DNA of 64,000 nucleotides from Patiria miniata (taxonomy: Eukaryota > Echinodermata > Asteroidea > Valvatida > Asterinidae): positions 2,847,874 through 2,911,873 of the forward strand of contig NW_024037070.1 of the NCBI RefSeq assembly GCF_015706575.1, written 5' to 3'. Positions within the stretch are counted from its first letter, which is position 1. Every line of letters starts with the position of its first letter. Below, in pieces: positions 51,101-60,584 of the stretch. The notes beneath the pieces are model-generated. The model made no database searches. It worked only from the letters and a program-made list of their open reading frames with translations, and was not told the origin of the DNA. Position numbers and translations under genes: made by a program.

Positions 51101-54100
51101 CTGTGGTGAGTAAAACTTTACACTATTCGTAAAAAGTTATTCCAACCATACATTTATGGGTGCAATGAAAGATTGTAATAAACTGTAACTGCAAAAGAAC
51201 AAAATAAGTGCAGTACGAAAAATTGCAATATGGTTGTGATCACGGAACGGTATGATACTTGGCCTGTGTATATGTGCATATCGTGTAAATATAATGTGTT
51301 TATAGGGTTAGCACAGAATGTTTGTGCCAGGGCTGTAGGCACCAAATGGTGATTGCCAATGTAAAATACTGCAGAGCCACAAAACTGGGCCAATTTTTGT
51401 GTGTGCACAATTTTGATATCTTTCCAAGTGCACAGTTGCGTTAACGATTGACTAAAATCACAACTTGAACATCCTGCTCTGCAAGCAGATTTAAGAATCA
51501 GCTAGTCATACCACACTTCCTATTCCTGTCTTCAGACCATCACAAAAACTCAGACAGAAACGAAGGAAACCCCATATTCCCAGCTAAATTGCACGGATGT
51601 ACTTTGGATTGTAAACTTTGCGAATCGAACAGCTGGGGAATTTGCATTGTATTCAGATAGTCAGCCTATTTTGTCAGCTGATGTGGAGCGTGTATTTTTT
51701 TTCTTTGGACAATTGGGTCTGGACACACTATCAGTTTTTAGCCTACCCTGGCTGAACGATCAATTATATGATAAGGAACTTGAGTATGTACATTGTAATA
51801 TTTTCGACAAGAGGAAGGTGGCACAAATTCAGGTTGGGCGCAGATTCCGATTTCTAAAACACGTCCTTGCAAAGAAGCATGAATTTGTTCTGCTTTGTGC
51901 ATTGTATAGTTACAGTTCAGAGACAGCATTGTGCTTTCTGTGTTGCCATACAGAGTATCCTGAATTTGCATTGCTTCGGTTGTTGCGTCCTTTCTCAGCA
52001 GTGTACAATAAACATTAAGAAATGCCTAAATAACCCATGTAACGTTTTCTTGGTTAACTAATGCTTTACACCTTGATATTTCACAGCCAGTGTTCAAGGG
52101 AATATACAACATTTGCAAACATCAAAAAATAAAACTACCAAGTTTTTACGAAATACCCTACTAGGATGTTGGTAAATGACAGTCTAAAGCATCCTGTAAA
52201 ATTATGGCACCTGGTGTCAAGTCATTTTCAAGAAAATTGTATTTTTGTATACATTTCCAACGGTGGTCGGCCGACCACCTTTGGAAAAACCTAACTATTT
52301 TTCAACTACTGCTCCAAATTTACAATTTTTTTCATCCAAATTTTGTTTGCTATTGGTTACATGTTCATAAATGGGTGCAGGCCAGCTAGGCTGGTTCTCT
52401 TACCTTACAATTTTCCGACATCTATAAATTGATCCATTTTATCCTTAGTGGAGTCAGGGAACCAGACTACTTAAACAATTTTTGTTTTTCTTGGTTTTCA
52501 AGCATTTTCAAACACAAAACCTCAAACATGTCACTTAAACAATAGAGTATTATACTAACCCCTCAAATAGTTCATTTCTGAAAATTACAGCAAAAGCCAA
52601 TGATGTACATTCCCTTTCAGTTTACTTTACCAAGTACTGTATTATATAAACTGTAAACAAAAAAAGCTATGACACTTTGCTGTTAAGTGTTATTGTTGTC
52701 TAGTATAGCTGTTAAAGGGGTGGAAAGGGGTGGAAAGCTACTTATTCTTGTCAGTTGAATGTAAAGTTCAGAACAAATGGCAAGGAGAAAAAAAACAATT
52801 CTTTAAATTCCGCAAACCTTTTCAAAGATTTCTGAAATGGAGAATGTAAAGTTTCGCTAACACCATATAAATAACATCTCTTGAGTTTTGTGGTTCTGAG
52901 AAGAACCACTTGTTTTAACCGGACGTTTCGAACAGTGTGCTCTGTTTGTCATCTGGAGACAGCTGGACTCATGCTCATATATAGTGGAGGCTTGGATTCA
53001 GTCCAGGGGGATTAGTTAAGGGAAAGGGTTGCCATGGTAATACCAAGGTTACATATAGGGGCATTCAAAGGGTATTTATCCATTTCAGCATCTCATTTGT
53101 GCATACAAAGCAGGAGGTTCTTTAAGTTTCATTTTATCAAATCACATTCAAATGCCACAATGTTACAAAATACCCTGCTTGATTGTAAGTAAATAATATT
53201 ATGAAGCATTCTGCGAAATCGTAGGGCCTGGTTATAGTATGCTGTCGTTCTAAAGAAAATACAAACTTCGGATCTGTACCAATAATGGTTCAGACCGAAT
53301 TATCGCTGTGAAAAAAAAACGGCTTTTTTTCACATACTACATCTGTTAACAGCTGCGAGACACTCAGCCAGCTATTGATTTCATGCTTATGCTCTGGTAA
53401 GCTAAGTACAAAAGTGGAAAGTTTTAAGTTTTTAATTTTTGTTGGGGTAGTTTGGTTCTTGAGTGACATTGGCCATGAGCAGTTTAAAGTGTCTGTTCAA
53501 GTTTTGGTTGCCATGACTGTTAGACTGGCATATGTTGCTTGGCATTGTCGTCATTGTTGGAAGATTATAGCCTGAAGCCACCAGGAAACCATTGTAGGGT
53601 GTTGTCTTCAACATATTGTACGGTTTGGTCTGTTCCCATGTTCACAATTGCGTGTGGATGGTTTGTGTAGATGGTGTTCCGTGTTGGCAAAGTCCGGAAT
53701 CCGGATCCTGTTGAGAACTGTCCAATGTTTACCGCATCTTTCTAGAGCATGTGAGCCAAAACGTACGGGGCGAATCTGGCTTTATCAGAGTTGGGTACTC
53801 TGTATCAATTAGTGGCATCTGTATCAATTAGCGACATCATTATTACCCTGCTCATTGGCCAATGAAACATCCCCAAGACAATCTCAGCTCCCTTTATATA
53901 CAGCTCGATGCAGCCAGTTCGGTGCAAAGCAGCAAAAATCAATCACAATAACCATCTCTACCCCCACAGGTACCCATTTAGAAGCAAAGTGCCTTGCCCA
54001 TACAACACAACCCCAGGCTAGACTCGAACCCACCATCGGCAGAATTACCCACAGACCACAAATTCAATGCTCCAGACCACGAGGCCAAGGCACTCTTCCT

Positions 54101-57100
54101 TCACACACTTTATCGCTTTGCTAACTATTCGCTCATGTTCCCCAATTTCACCACAATCTTTTAAAAAGGTATCCTTCCCCTTGTAACTTTCAGATGGAAT
54201 TTTTCAGAAGTACTTTTTGGCAACCTGATCTGAAATTTTTACTAAGTTAAACTAATTGTCAGAAATTTGGGATATTGCTTTGTTACTATTGCAAGAATAG
54301 TTTGGCTTTCCCAAGTAGTGCAAGCTGATGTTTGACTGATGTGTTTCGTCTTTTCTCCTTTTCTCCTTTTCTTAGACCTTTGGTTTCAAGCTTCTTGGTC
54401 CCATGGCCTGGATCATGCCTGTCGCTGTTGCCTTGTCGACCTTCGGTGGGGTCAATGGCCTTCTGTTGACTGGATCTCGGTAAGACGAATTCAATTTGAG
54501 CTTATTTCCCCAGGTAACCATCCTAGATCCTTCAAACACCTTGGTGTTCTGGAAGATATGGCAGGATTGAGGGAGGAAGAGCCAAGTAACATACTTCTTG
54601 AATGAGTAGTAAAGCTTTTTATTCAAAGTTCCAAAGGAGTTAAAGTTACACTCATAAAGATGTAACGCACTGTATTCCGAGCTTTTGATTTACGACAAAC
54701 TCTAACGAGAAAAGAAAATAAGTTTTCAAGTAAAATTGTGTTCGTTGTACTTCACTAGTGTATGCTAAAAATTTACTGGCAATCATAATAAGAGTTAGAC
54801 AGTAGACAAATAATGAATGTTTATGAGTGCAGTGGTAAGAATAATTTCATGTGGTGACAGATAGAATGATGGCCTCGTGGAATGGAACATTCCATCTGTC
54901 ACCTCATGAAATTATTCTTTCCTTTGCGCGAATGTGAAACATTCATTAAATGTTTTATACAGTGCCTGAATATTGTGACTGCAATGGAACTTCTATTAAT
55001 TAGTTACAGTGGAATGGGACTTCTAGTTTTGTTGTGTGGCCGGGCCGTGGGTTGGAATGAATATTCATGACGTGATCAATAACCCACCAATCAGACGTTC
55101 TGTAATGCAGACTATTTGACCCTAATATGGCACCTGAAGGTTTTAACTTTTCGATACCTATTTTGTCTGTCTAGGATATACTTTGTGGGTGCTCGTAATG
55201 GCCACCTCCCCGAGGCTTTAGCTATGATCAGCGTCCGCTGGAAGACACCCATGCCTTCCCTTATCCTCACTGTGAGTACATAGACAGACATCATCAGATT
55301 GCTGTGTAGATTTAAGATCAGACATTGTTCTTCCTGATACTTTGGAGATGAAATGATCTTACCTAAGTGTACCAAGCCATTGTAAAATTCCCCCTCCCCC
55401 CTCCCCCAAGGATAAGTGACAGCAATCCCCTGGTTGTACTCAGAAACAATATAACTATTAAAAAAATGTTGGTACAAATATTTGTTTAAACAATAAGCAT
55501 GTGTTGGTATGCATACAAGTTGATGTACATGTATGATGATCATGAGTTTGTTTCTGCATTCAATAGGGGACGTTGAACAATAGAGGACAATAGGGTCCCC
55601 AATTCCTGAAGGTCCCCAATTTGGCGATCATGTACAAAACATATGGGAGGTCTTCCTAAAAAGTTAATGTACGGACAAAAGAGGGACGATAGGGGGTCCC
55701 GAGTGCAGGCAAATACACACTTCTCTGAGTTGGTCTGGTGTCTTTAGCTTACACACTCCCTACCCGAAATCGTGCATTCTGGCCTGCACCTTAAAACAAC
55801 AATAGGAAAAGGAAATTGGACTTGATCGACAGAAAACCATGAATTTCTAAGATCTTGACATGCCTCCTTTATTTTGCAGTGCTGTCTGACCCTGCTGTAC
55901 ATGCCTGCGCAGAACATCATTCAGTTGATTAACTACTTCAGCTTTGTCACCTGGCTGGCGACCGGTAGCGCCATCGCTGGGCAGCTGTTCCTTCGCTGGA
56001 AACGACCAGAAATGGCTAGGCCTGTCAAGGTAAGATTAAGCTTTAAGTCTCAATTCTGTGGGACGTTCAACTCTGTCTATTTGGAGCCCTTATTTATGTT
56101 ATGTTCAAAACATCATCCGTGCAATACAAGAAAATGGACTGTCGTAAAATAATTTGTTTTACAATCCTTTAACCCGAACGTACCTGAATCCATTAAAATC
56201 CATACCCCTGTTTTGGAGTATTTTGGTGGATTCAGGGTACCTCCATATTGAAAACAGGGGGATTTTGATGGATTCAGGATTGTAAGCCAAGTGGTACTAC
56301 AGGATTTTGATGTATTCAGGGTACCTCCATACTGAGCAGTCACCAACACCACAATTCTTGTGCATGACACAATAGGTGGATTTTGGTGGATTCAGGATAC
56401 TTTCTGGTAAAAGTGCTCAAGGGGTTAGGGTTAATATTGCACAAGTAAATGTGTCAACAAAACATCTGCTTCTAAACTTTTGTTTTAATTCCAAGTGTTC
56501 CCTCTGTATGTTATACCACCAGATTACTAAATGGTGCATCTTTTTAAAAGTTAGACATTTGCCAATCTTTTGTGGACCCTGTGTTCTACTGTACAGATAT
56601 TCAAATTCAAATCACATGGTTTCACTTAATGATGAAAACGTTGAGGAAAAATCTGTTCCACAAGTAGAAAAAAGACTTTGAATCAAGACATCTTTTCCAT
56701 GCCTTACATTTGTTGGCCAAAAATGATGACTTAAGTTGACCTGATTAAAATTGCACTCAATTCAGATCTTGTGTTATAATGAGTGCGGATCTCTGCACAC
56801 CGGTAGCATTTTTTACACCTTAGTCTAGTAGAAACTTTGCAATTTTGAATGCCCTTGTGAGAAACCTTAAAAAAAGATTTATAGCAACAGTTGCTTGCGT
56901 TGTGACCTAGAAGCATGAACCTTGTACTGGTCTGTTCAAGGGGAATCATTTATGAAGCAAAATAAATTCTGATTCACCTTCAGAGATTGACAAGCAAATA
57001 CAGTCGACTCCCGTTATAACGAGCTCGGTCATAACGATAACCCGGATGTAACGAGCACATTCTCCCAGTCCCGATCAATTTGTGTACATTACTATGGGGA

Positions 57101-59978
57101 AATATTTGGTACGACGATTTTTGGCCGACCCAATGCGAGGAAAAGCATTGTTCTCAACCCATTTACAACGACATCTTTTCAAAACTACGGGCATTGCAGC
57201 TTGTCAACGACAGACCTTTTGTCCCGAAACGGGTATCATGCTCCCGTCTTCCAATTCAAGCAACACACTTAAGCTTCACCCATCAATGTACCTTTGTAAT
57301 GACTTCAACCCAACGTTATTTCATCTCGCCGATCTTTATAAATAAATTCAATGGGACTGTGATAATCGGCGCAGTGGACCGCTGGTCTAGTCGCTAATCC
57401 CCCGCTGCGGTTTCCCTTAGCATGACCAGGGTTTGAAGTTTGCTTACGACTGCGGTACCACGTTTCTAGATTATTACAAACGGACAATAGGGGGCGCTCA
57501 GGAGATAAGTGTTGACATTGTAAGGAATAGGCTTTAGTACTGCCGCCCGAACATCGGGTGCGTAATGATGACGACGAGGAGGAGGCGGCGGCGGAAGCAG
57601 AGGAGGTCCAGAAAGAACAACTAACTGTCCGGCAGTGCATCAACATGATGACTCAAGTGCAACACTTCCTTTGCACTCGGGCCAACATGACAGATGAGGT
57701 CTACCACAACGCAGCTGGCATCATGGACTACCTGTCAGAGGAGCAGCTTGGGACGAGCATCCAGAGGAGAATCACCGACTTTTTCCAGTAGAAAAGAACA
57801 CAGCATCATAAAACAAACGGCTCTTTTCAGAGCCACCACAACTTCCAAAAAGAGATAATTCAGTCTGTCTTGAAAAAATAAAGTTTAAAACATACTGTGG
57901 TCCCCACCCCCAAAAAGGTTCATCCGAAGAAGAAAAAAATAAAAATCTTAAAACAAATAAAGAACCCCCTCCGGCCCCAGAAAAAACAATCCCAATGAAA
58001 ACAGCTAGGTTTCCAAGAACTTCAAATGCCCCACCACATGTACAAATGTTAATCCGAAAGTACTGCTTTTGTTTATTTATTATTATTAACTTAAAAGAAT
58101 CCCTCCAGAGAAACAATAATCACCAATTGCTGCGAAAAGTCAAAGTTCAATTACACATGGAGACACTTAAACCCGGAAGTAATATTAGCGCCCTCTCTTG
58201 CCCGATTCCAGCAAATGCAAAACGAAAGCAAAATGTCACTTGGCACGAATGTGCGCTATAGTTAACCGAAAAAATTACAATTTCAAAGAATCCCTTCAGA
58301 AACAATAATACCCAACTGCTCCAAAAGGTCAACAACAAAAAGTAAAGTTCCACATCTAAAGATCATTAAAACCTGGAAGTAATACATGTATTGGCGCCCT
58401 CTCTTGCCCGATTCCAGCAAATGCAAAATGAAAGCAAAATGTCGCTCGGCACGATTTGTGCGAGTGACCTACTTGCCTGATTCTCCTCAGCGATTCTTCT
58501 CAGCGATGATGCCTTTTCCTCCGGATTCAGGTCCGCAAATATTAAACAATGTTCCCTTAAAAAGGTATTTTATTTATTTCATTTATTCATCACCATCAGT
58601 TAAATATTTAATATACATTAACTCTTTCGCTACGGAATTAAATTTACCTTTTTCGTCCCAACTGGACGTAATTAAAAGCTGAAAATTCTGCCGAGCGTCG
58701 ATGTGGGCGCCGCCATCTTTAAATGTATCTCCGTAAACAAACTGCTCACAATAACCAAAAGCGCACCCAGGCCAGACGGAGAGCCGCTGGCAGCGGCTGA
58801 AACTAGGGTCAGAGGTTATACAATATAAATTATGTAGATATGGCCCACGTCATGGGGATACCCTGTTTATTCATAGCGACGCAACCGAGCCGCTGCCAGC
58901 GGCTCTCCGTACGACCTGTACAATTTGTATGTGCCGCTGTCAGCGGCTCGCCGTAGCGAAAGAGTTAATAACAGACGTACATACCAACAAACGACTATCC
59001 TTTTCATGTCTTGCACGATTAAAACACGCGCGCACATGTACCGTACCTTGTGCACAACGAATGAGGAAAACTGCGCTCCGGTTTTAGCGAGGTTCCGGCT
59101 ATAACGACAGTATTGTGAAAGTCCATCGGACCTCGTTATAACGGGAGTCGACTGTATAGTGAAAAAACTAATGTAGTCCTTCAGAAGTGTAGCTGTTTAA
59201 TTTGGACAGTGAAAACAGTTCTTGAAGAATGATTTAAATGATTTTTGAAATGCCAGTAAATGCCTCTCCATGAACATGATGAACTTGAAATGATCTGTTA
59301 ATGGCAGCACATTGCCACCTGGCTCCCAGAATGCAATGCACTAACGTATGACATCAATCAACTTGTATTCCTATGGGCTCCGTGCACAAGTCCCCCCTTA
59401 ACGGTAAGAAAGGGAGAGTTGGGGGAAACCACTGGATGACGCGACACTCGAATGCCCTGCCGATGATGCCTGATGCTCATGCAAAGATGCCATGTGGCTT
59501 TGTGCACATTCAAAATAAAATAAGTTGTGCACACTTTGCGCCATGCCGTACGCACTCGGACCAGCATCTGCATGTGGCATTTCCCAACCGCTGAGCTCTT
59601 GAATGTGCCCTCTCTTGTTCAGAAACGGAGGTCGTGAAGTTCCTATCTAGCTCTTGGAACCAAGTCATATTTCAAGTGTATTTAAACCAAATCTCTGTGT
59701 CCCACACCAGGTTCCCATTGCCTTGCCTATCATCTTCTTGATCATGTGTCTGTTCCTGGTCATCATGGGTTTTGTAGCTGCACCGATTGACTGCCTGATT
59801 GGCTCCGCCATCATCTGCACAGGGTTCCCTGTCTATTTCTTTGGAGTCTACTGGACCAGCAAGCCGGACTGGCTCGTCAACTTTATACGTAAGTAACCTA
59901 CAAAAACGCCCAAATTATGTACTTGCCACGATCATATTCTCAAAGTACATACTTACACCCCTCTCCACCAGCCACTCC

Positions 59979-60018
<40 letters not shown>

Positions 60019-60574
60019 AAAAAGCTTTTCAATATTCCTTTCAATTTTGCCTTCTGTTTTTTTGGGGGGAACTGCATTTCTTCCAAATTCATTTAAATTA
60101 AGGAATATCACTCCAAAAAAACGCGAGCGTAAATTTCCATTCATAAATACCTAATGTTTACCCATTCCTATTGGTCAAGAGCCCGTCACGTGGCCGGTCT
60201 TAAACGGATGATAAAGACATGGTTGGTTGGTCTTAAACACTTTGCCAGTGTCACATGAAATTTGGACTCGTAAAACATTTGGTTTCATAACACATGAAGT
60301 AAAATTGTTGAAGAAAATGGTTGGCAACATCTAGTCTTTGACTTGTTTTGATTCCAGACTCCAACCGGTCTTAAACAGAGTGTTATAATACCTCCCAAAT
60401 CCACATTTATGTTCTTACTAATTATTCAAAATTGTCTAATCAAATTCTAAAATCAATAAGCAATTTTTCATATTTTTTTCTCACAATTTTTTTCCTTTTT
60501 TATACGCAGATAATGCCACCTACAAGATGCAGAAATTCCTTGTCGTTGTTGCTGAGGAAAAGAAACTGGATTAA
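32600..60574 (+). CDS. SLC7 light-chain amino-acid transporter, LAT1/LAT2-like (10 coding exons)
   Basis: Join 32600-33119, 48912-49037, 50160-50259, 50787-50831, 50982-51105, 54376-54479, 55175-55271, 55880-56029, 59711-59888 and 60510-60574: 1509 bases, 502 residues plus TAA. All junctions are GT-AG with matching phase. The protein has the APC-fold pattern of 12 hydrophobic spans with cytosolic ends. GSGIF at 57-61 is the substrate-binding break of TM1. [15 protein letters not shown] at 244-258 is the TM6 gate, where F244 matches the LAT1 gating phenylalanine. C158, in EDCPPP, aligns with the cysteine that LAT proteins use for a disulfide to the heavy chain SLC3A2 (4F2hc). [20 protein letters not shown] resembles LAT2 most. 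It is expected to exchange large neutral amino acids at the plasma membrane. Substrate range within the LAT, y+LAT and Asc groups cannot be settled by reading, so I give no symbol. Confidence 0.93.
34878..35396 (-). mobile_element. AGGGAATATACAAC-family element, copy B
   Basis: TTAA lies at 34874-34877 and 35397-35400. The left end is AGGGATACAACATTTGC and the right end is its inverse. The internal palindrome GGTCAGCTGACC lies near 35232. The orientation is opposite to copies A, D, E and F. Confidence 0.7.
35401..35876 (-). mobile_element. AGGGAATATACAAC-family element, copy C, abutting copy B
   Basis: It starts directly after the single TTAA that ends copy B and runs to TACTCCCT followed by TTAC. 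It lacks the palindrome segment of copy B. Confidence 0.7.
36409..36470. repeat. Hairpin-bearing dispersed repeat, fragment
   Basis: AATGAATGTTTATGAGAGC and the following GGTAAAAATAATGGAATGTTCC match the left arm of copies at 11490 and 54812. The rest is lost. Confidence 0.45.
37106..38121. mobile_element. Non-autonomous hAT-type element, 1016 bp
   Basis: The ends are CAGGGTTGGC and GCCAACCCTG, flanked by a perfect 8-bp target duplication ATTTTGTG (37098-37105 and 38122-38129). Eight-bp duplications are the hAT hallmark. Many palindromic GATTTAAATC units cluster near both ends, as subterminal transposase-binding repeats do. I see no transposase. Confidence 0.85.
39881..40212. mobile_element. 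hAT-type MITE with GGATCCAG termini
   Basis: The ends CAAGGGTGGATCCAG and CTGGATCCGCCCTTG match as inverted repeats with one mismatch. The 8-bp duplication CCTTTGGG lies at 39873-39880 and 40213-40220. The inside is rich in homopolymers, including a run of 22 G at 40152-40173. Confidence 0.82.
42481..42609. repeat. 129-bp foldback with CACTG ends
   Basis: CACTGTAAAACTGGAGTGTT on the left is mirrored by AACACTACAGTTTTTGCAGTG-type sequence on the right. Inner arms TCTATATAGGACC and GTCCTATATAAA continue the hairpin. Confidence 0.65.
43893..44452. repeat. Two GACTCG/GGACTCG-rich arrays
   Basis: Arrays at 43893-44036 and 44330-44452 consist of degenerate GACTCGGACTCG units in the same orientation, separated by about 290 bases of ordinary sequence. 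Peptides such as DSDSDS or RTRT read from them are artefacts of the repeat. Confidence 0.6.
45227..45514 (+). other. Unassigned open frame in the large SLC7 intron
   Basis: A 95-codon frame with mixed, charged composition (e.g. [20 protein letters not shown]) begins with TTG and ends TGA. It matches no family I know. It could be an exon of a nested gene, a relic or chance. Confidence 0.2.
46060..46400 (+). promoter_or_regulatory. CpG-rich intronic stretch with a CRE palindrome
   Basis: TGACGTCA at 46367-46374 lies in sequence unusually rich in CG for this intron. It could be an enhancer or alternative promoter of the transporter, 2.5 kb before exon 2. This is inference from composition and one motif. 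Confidence 0.25.
48336..48810 (+). mobile_element. AGGGAATATACAAC-family element, copy D
   Basis: TTAA lies at 48332-48335 and 48811-48814. The termini are AGGGAATATACAACATTTGC and its diverged inverse. It ends 101 bases before the acceptor of SLC7 exon 2. Confidence 0.7.
48912..49037 (+). CDS. SLC7 transporter coding exon 2
   Basis: This exon codes residues 174-215 (about TM5). It includes VKAATRVQD, a strongly conserved LAT-family loop. The acceptor is ATTGCAG and the donor is GTGAGT. Confidence 0.93.
49050..49449. mobile_element. hAT-like element next to the exon-2 donor
   Basis: It starts CAGGGTGCCCAGC and ends with the inverse of CAGGGTTCCCAGCAC. The imperfect 8-bp flanks are GTTGTAAG and GTAGTGAG. 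TCAGGGAAAAC-type units repeat inside. It begins 13 bases after SLC7 exon 2. Confidence 0.55.
49735..50044. mobile_element. hAT-type MITE related to 39881-40212
   Basis: It starts CAGGCGCGGATCCAG and ends CTGGATCTGGCC. CTGCTCAG flanks both sides (49727-49734 and 50045-50052). It contains poly-C runs and lies in the SLC7 intron between exons 2 and 3. Confidence 0.65.
50160..50259 (+). CDS. SLC7 transporter coding exon 3
   Basis: This exon codes residues 216-248. It contains ENSFEGS and the TM6 start [11 protein letters not shown]. The acceptor is ATTTAG and the donor is GTGAGG. Confidence 0.93.
50787..50831 (+). CDS. SLC7 transporter coding exon 4 (45-base exon)
   Basis: This small exon codes residues 249-263 ([15 protein letters not shown]). 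The acceptor is CCACAG and the donor is GTAAGT. It is easily missed by gene finders. Confidence 0.92.
50982..51105 (+). CDS. SLC7 transporter coding exon 5
   Basis: This exon codes residues 264-305, including the [12 protein letters not shown] helix. It ends in phase 0 after AVAV with donor GTGAGT, so it could also splice in frame to the candidate exon at 51536. Confidence 0.93.
51536..52018 (+). CDS. Candidate alternative terminal exon or unassigned intronic ORF
   Basis: A 160-codon frame begins exactly at a pyrimidine-rich acceptor (CCTATTCCTGTCTTCAG). An in-frame TAG lies 27 bases upstream of that acceptor. The frame matches the phase-0 end of transporter exon 5, and AATAAA at 52007-52012 overlaps its last codons. 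Splicing in would give a 465-residue protein that stops after about seven membrane spans and adds a tail with no family I recognise (it includes [13 protein letters not shown] and CALYSYSS). It could instead be a fragment of an old mobile element, or chance. Confidence 0.35.
   Translation, partial: TITKTQTETKETPYSQLNCTDVLWIVNFANRTAGEFALYSDSQPILSADVERVFFFFGQLGLDTLSVFSLPWLNDQLYDKELEYVHCNIFDKRKVAQIQVGRRFRFLKHVLAKKHEFVLLCALYSYSSETALCFLCCHTEYPEFALLRLLRPFSAVYNKH
52007..52012 (+). terminator. AATAAA at the end of the intronic ORF
   Basis: A canonical poly(A) hexamer lies just before the TAA stop (52016-52018) of the intronic frame. It is where a short alternative terminal exon would need it. Confidence 0.3.
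52097..52615 (+). mobile_element. AGGGAATATACAAC-family element, copy E
   Basis: It is flanked by TTCA on both sides (52093-52096 and 52616-52619) rather than TTAA. The body contains GGTCGGCCGACC and is collinear with copy D. Confidence 0.7.
53930..54100 (-). repeat. tRNA-derived SINE, 5' head
   Basis: On the minus strand TGGCCTCGTGGTC (54087-54075) resembles a tRNA A box and GGTTCGAGTCT (54030-54020) a B box. The head is followed by a non-tRNA body toward lower coordinates whose end is unclear. Read on the plus strand it gives a meaningless 89-codon frame. Confidence 0.5.
54376..54479 (+). CDS. SLC7 transporter coding exon 6
   Basis: This exon codes residues 306-339, including [19 protein letters not shown], a LAT signature. 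The acceptor is TTCTTAG and the donor is GTAAGA. Confidence 0.93.
54812..55098. repeat. Hairpin-bearing dispersed repeat, copy 2
   Basis: The palindromic arms lie at 54812-54948 and share TGAAATTATTCTT-type sequence with copy 1. The copy is in the SLC7 intron between exons 6 and 7. Confidence 0.6.
55175..55271 (+). CDS. SLC7 transporter coding exon 7
   Basis: This exon codes residues 340-372, including [16 protein letters not shown], the conserved loop after TM8. The acceptor is GTCTAG and the donor is GTGAGT. Confidence 0.93.
55880..56029 (+). CDS. SLC7 transporter coding exon 8
   Basis: This exon codes residues 373-422 (about TM9-10), ending in the [13 protein letters not shown] loop. The acceptor is TTTGCAG and the donor is GTAAGA. 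Confidence 0.93.
56173..56430. repeat. TTAA-flanked MITE with a third internal unit
   Basis: TTAA lies at 56169-56172 and 56431-56434, with ends CCCGAAC and GGGGTTAGGG. The internal unit is GGATTTTGATGGATTCAGG. It lies in the SLC7 intron after exon 8. Confidence 0.6.
57361..57435 (+). repeat. Possible tRNA-like SINE head inside the Tigger element
   Basis: TGGTCTAGTCG fits the A-box consensus, and GGTTTGAAGTT about 45 bases later is a weak B box. No 3' boundary is seen. Confidence 0.3.
57558..57791 (+). pseudogene. C-terminal remnant of a Tigger-type transposase
   Basis: About 77 codons begin with an acidic tract ([13 protein letters not shown]) and end QRRITDFFQ and TAG. That is the typical tail of pogo/Tigger transposases. 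The DNA-binding and DDE catalytic parts are missing, so it cannot be an active enzyme. Confidence 0.65.
58093..58465. repeat. Tandem duplication inside the Tigger element
   Basis: AAAGAATCCCTCCAG at 58093 recurs as AAAGAATCCCTTCAG at 58285. Both copies continue to GCGCCCTCTCTTGCCCGATT and the following AGCAAAATGTC. The unit is about 190 bases. Confidence 0.65.
58622..58964. mobile_element. TTAA-flanked MITE nested in the Tigger element
   Basis: TTAACTCTTTCGCTACGG at 58618-58635 is exactly mirrored at 58951-58968, including TTAA on both sides. Inside are several AGCCGCTG-CAGCGGCT palindromes. Confidence 0.7.
59711..59888 (+). CDS. SLC7 transporter coding exon 9
   Basis: This exon codes residues 423-481 (about TM11-12), including [11 protein letters not shown]. 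The acceptor is ACACCAG and the donor is GTAAGT. Confidence 0.93.
59981..60016 (+). repeat. Run of 36 cytosines
   Basis: An unbroken poly-C run lies 93 bases downstream of the SLC7 exon 9 donor. Its length is likely to vary and assembly may be inexact here. Confidence 0.85.
60510..60574 (+). CDS. SLC7 transporter terminal coding exon
   Basis: This exon codes residues 482-502, a short cytosolic tail ending EEKKLD, then TAA. The acceptor is TACGCAG. Confidence 0.9.
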
Positions 60575-60584
60575 CTTACCTTAT

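Larger units (their letters stand above)
51106..54375 (+). other. SLC7 intron between exons 5 and 6
   Basis: It holds the candidate alternative exon (51536-52018), repeat copy E, a SINE head at 53930-54100 and a GGTTCTGAGAAGAACC palindrome near 52893. Confidence 0.75.
57001..59154. mobile_element. Tigger/pogo-type DNA transposon, decayed, 2154 bp
   Basis: A perfect 23-bp terminal inverted repeat starts at 57001 (CAGTCGACTCCCGTTATAAC...) and ends at 59154. TA target duplications lie at 56999-57000 and 59155-59156. Further TAACGA motifs lie near both ends. Only the C-terminal end of a transposase frame remains, followed by AATAAA at 57877. The element carries secondary insertions. It sits in the SLC7 intron before exon 9. 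Confidence 0.85.
56030..59710 (+). other. SLC7 intron between exons 8 and 9
   Basis: More than half is transposon: the TTAA MITE at 56173-56430 and the nested Tigger complex at 57001-59154. The rest is plain. Confidence 0.75.

Noticed and set aside
53855..54124. 89-codon frame with proline and threonine
   Set aside because: It covers the antisense of a tRNA-derived SINE head.
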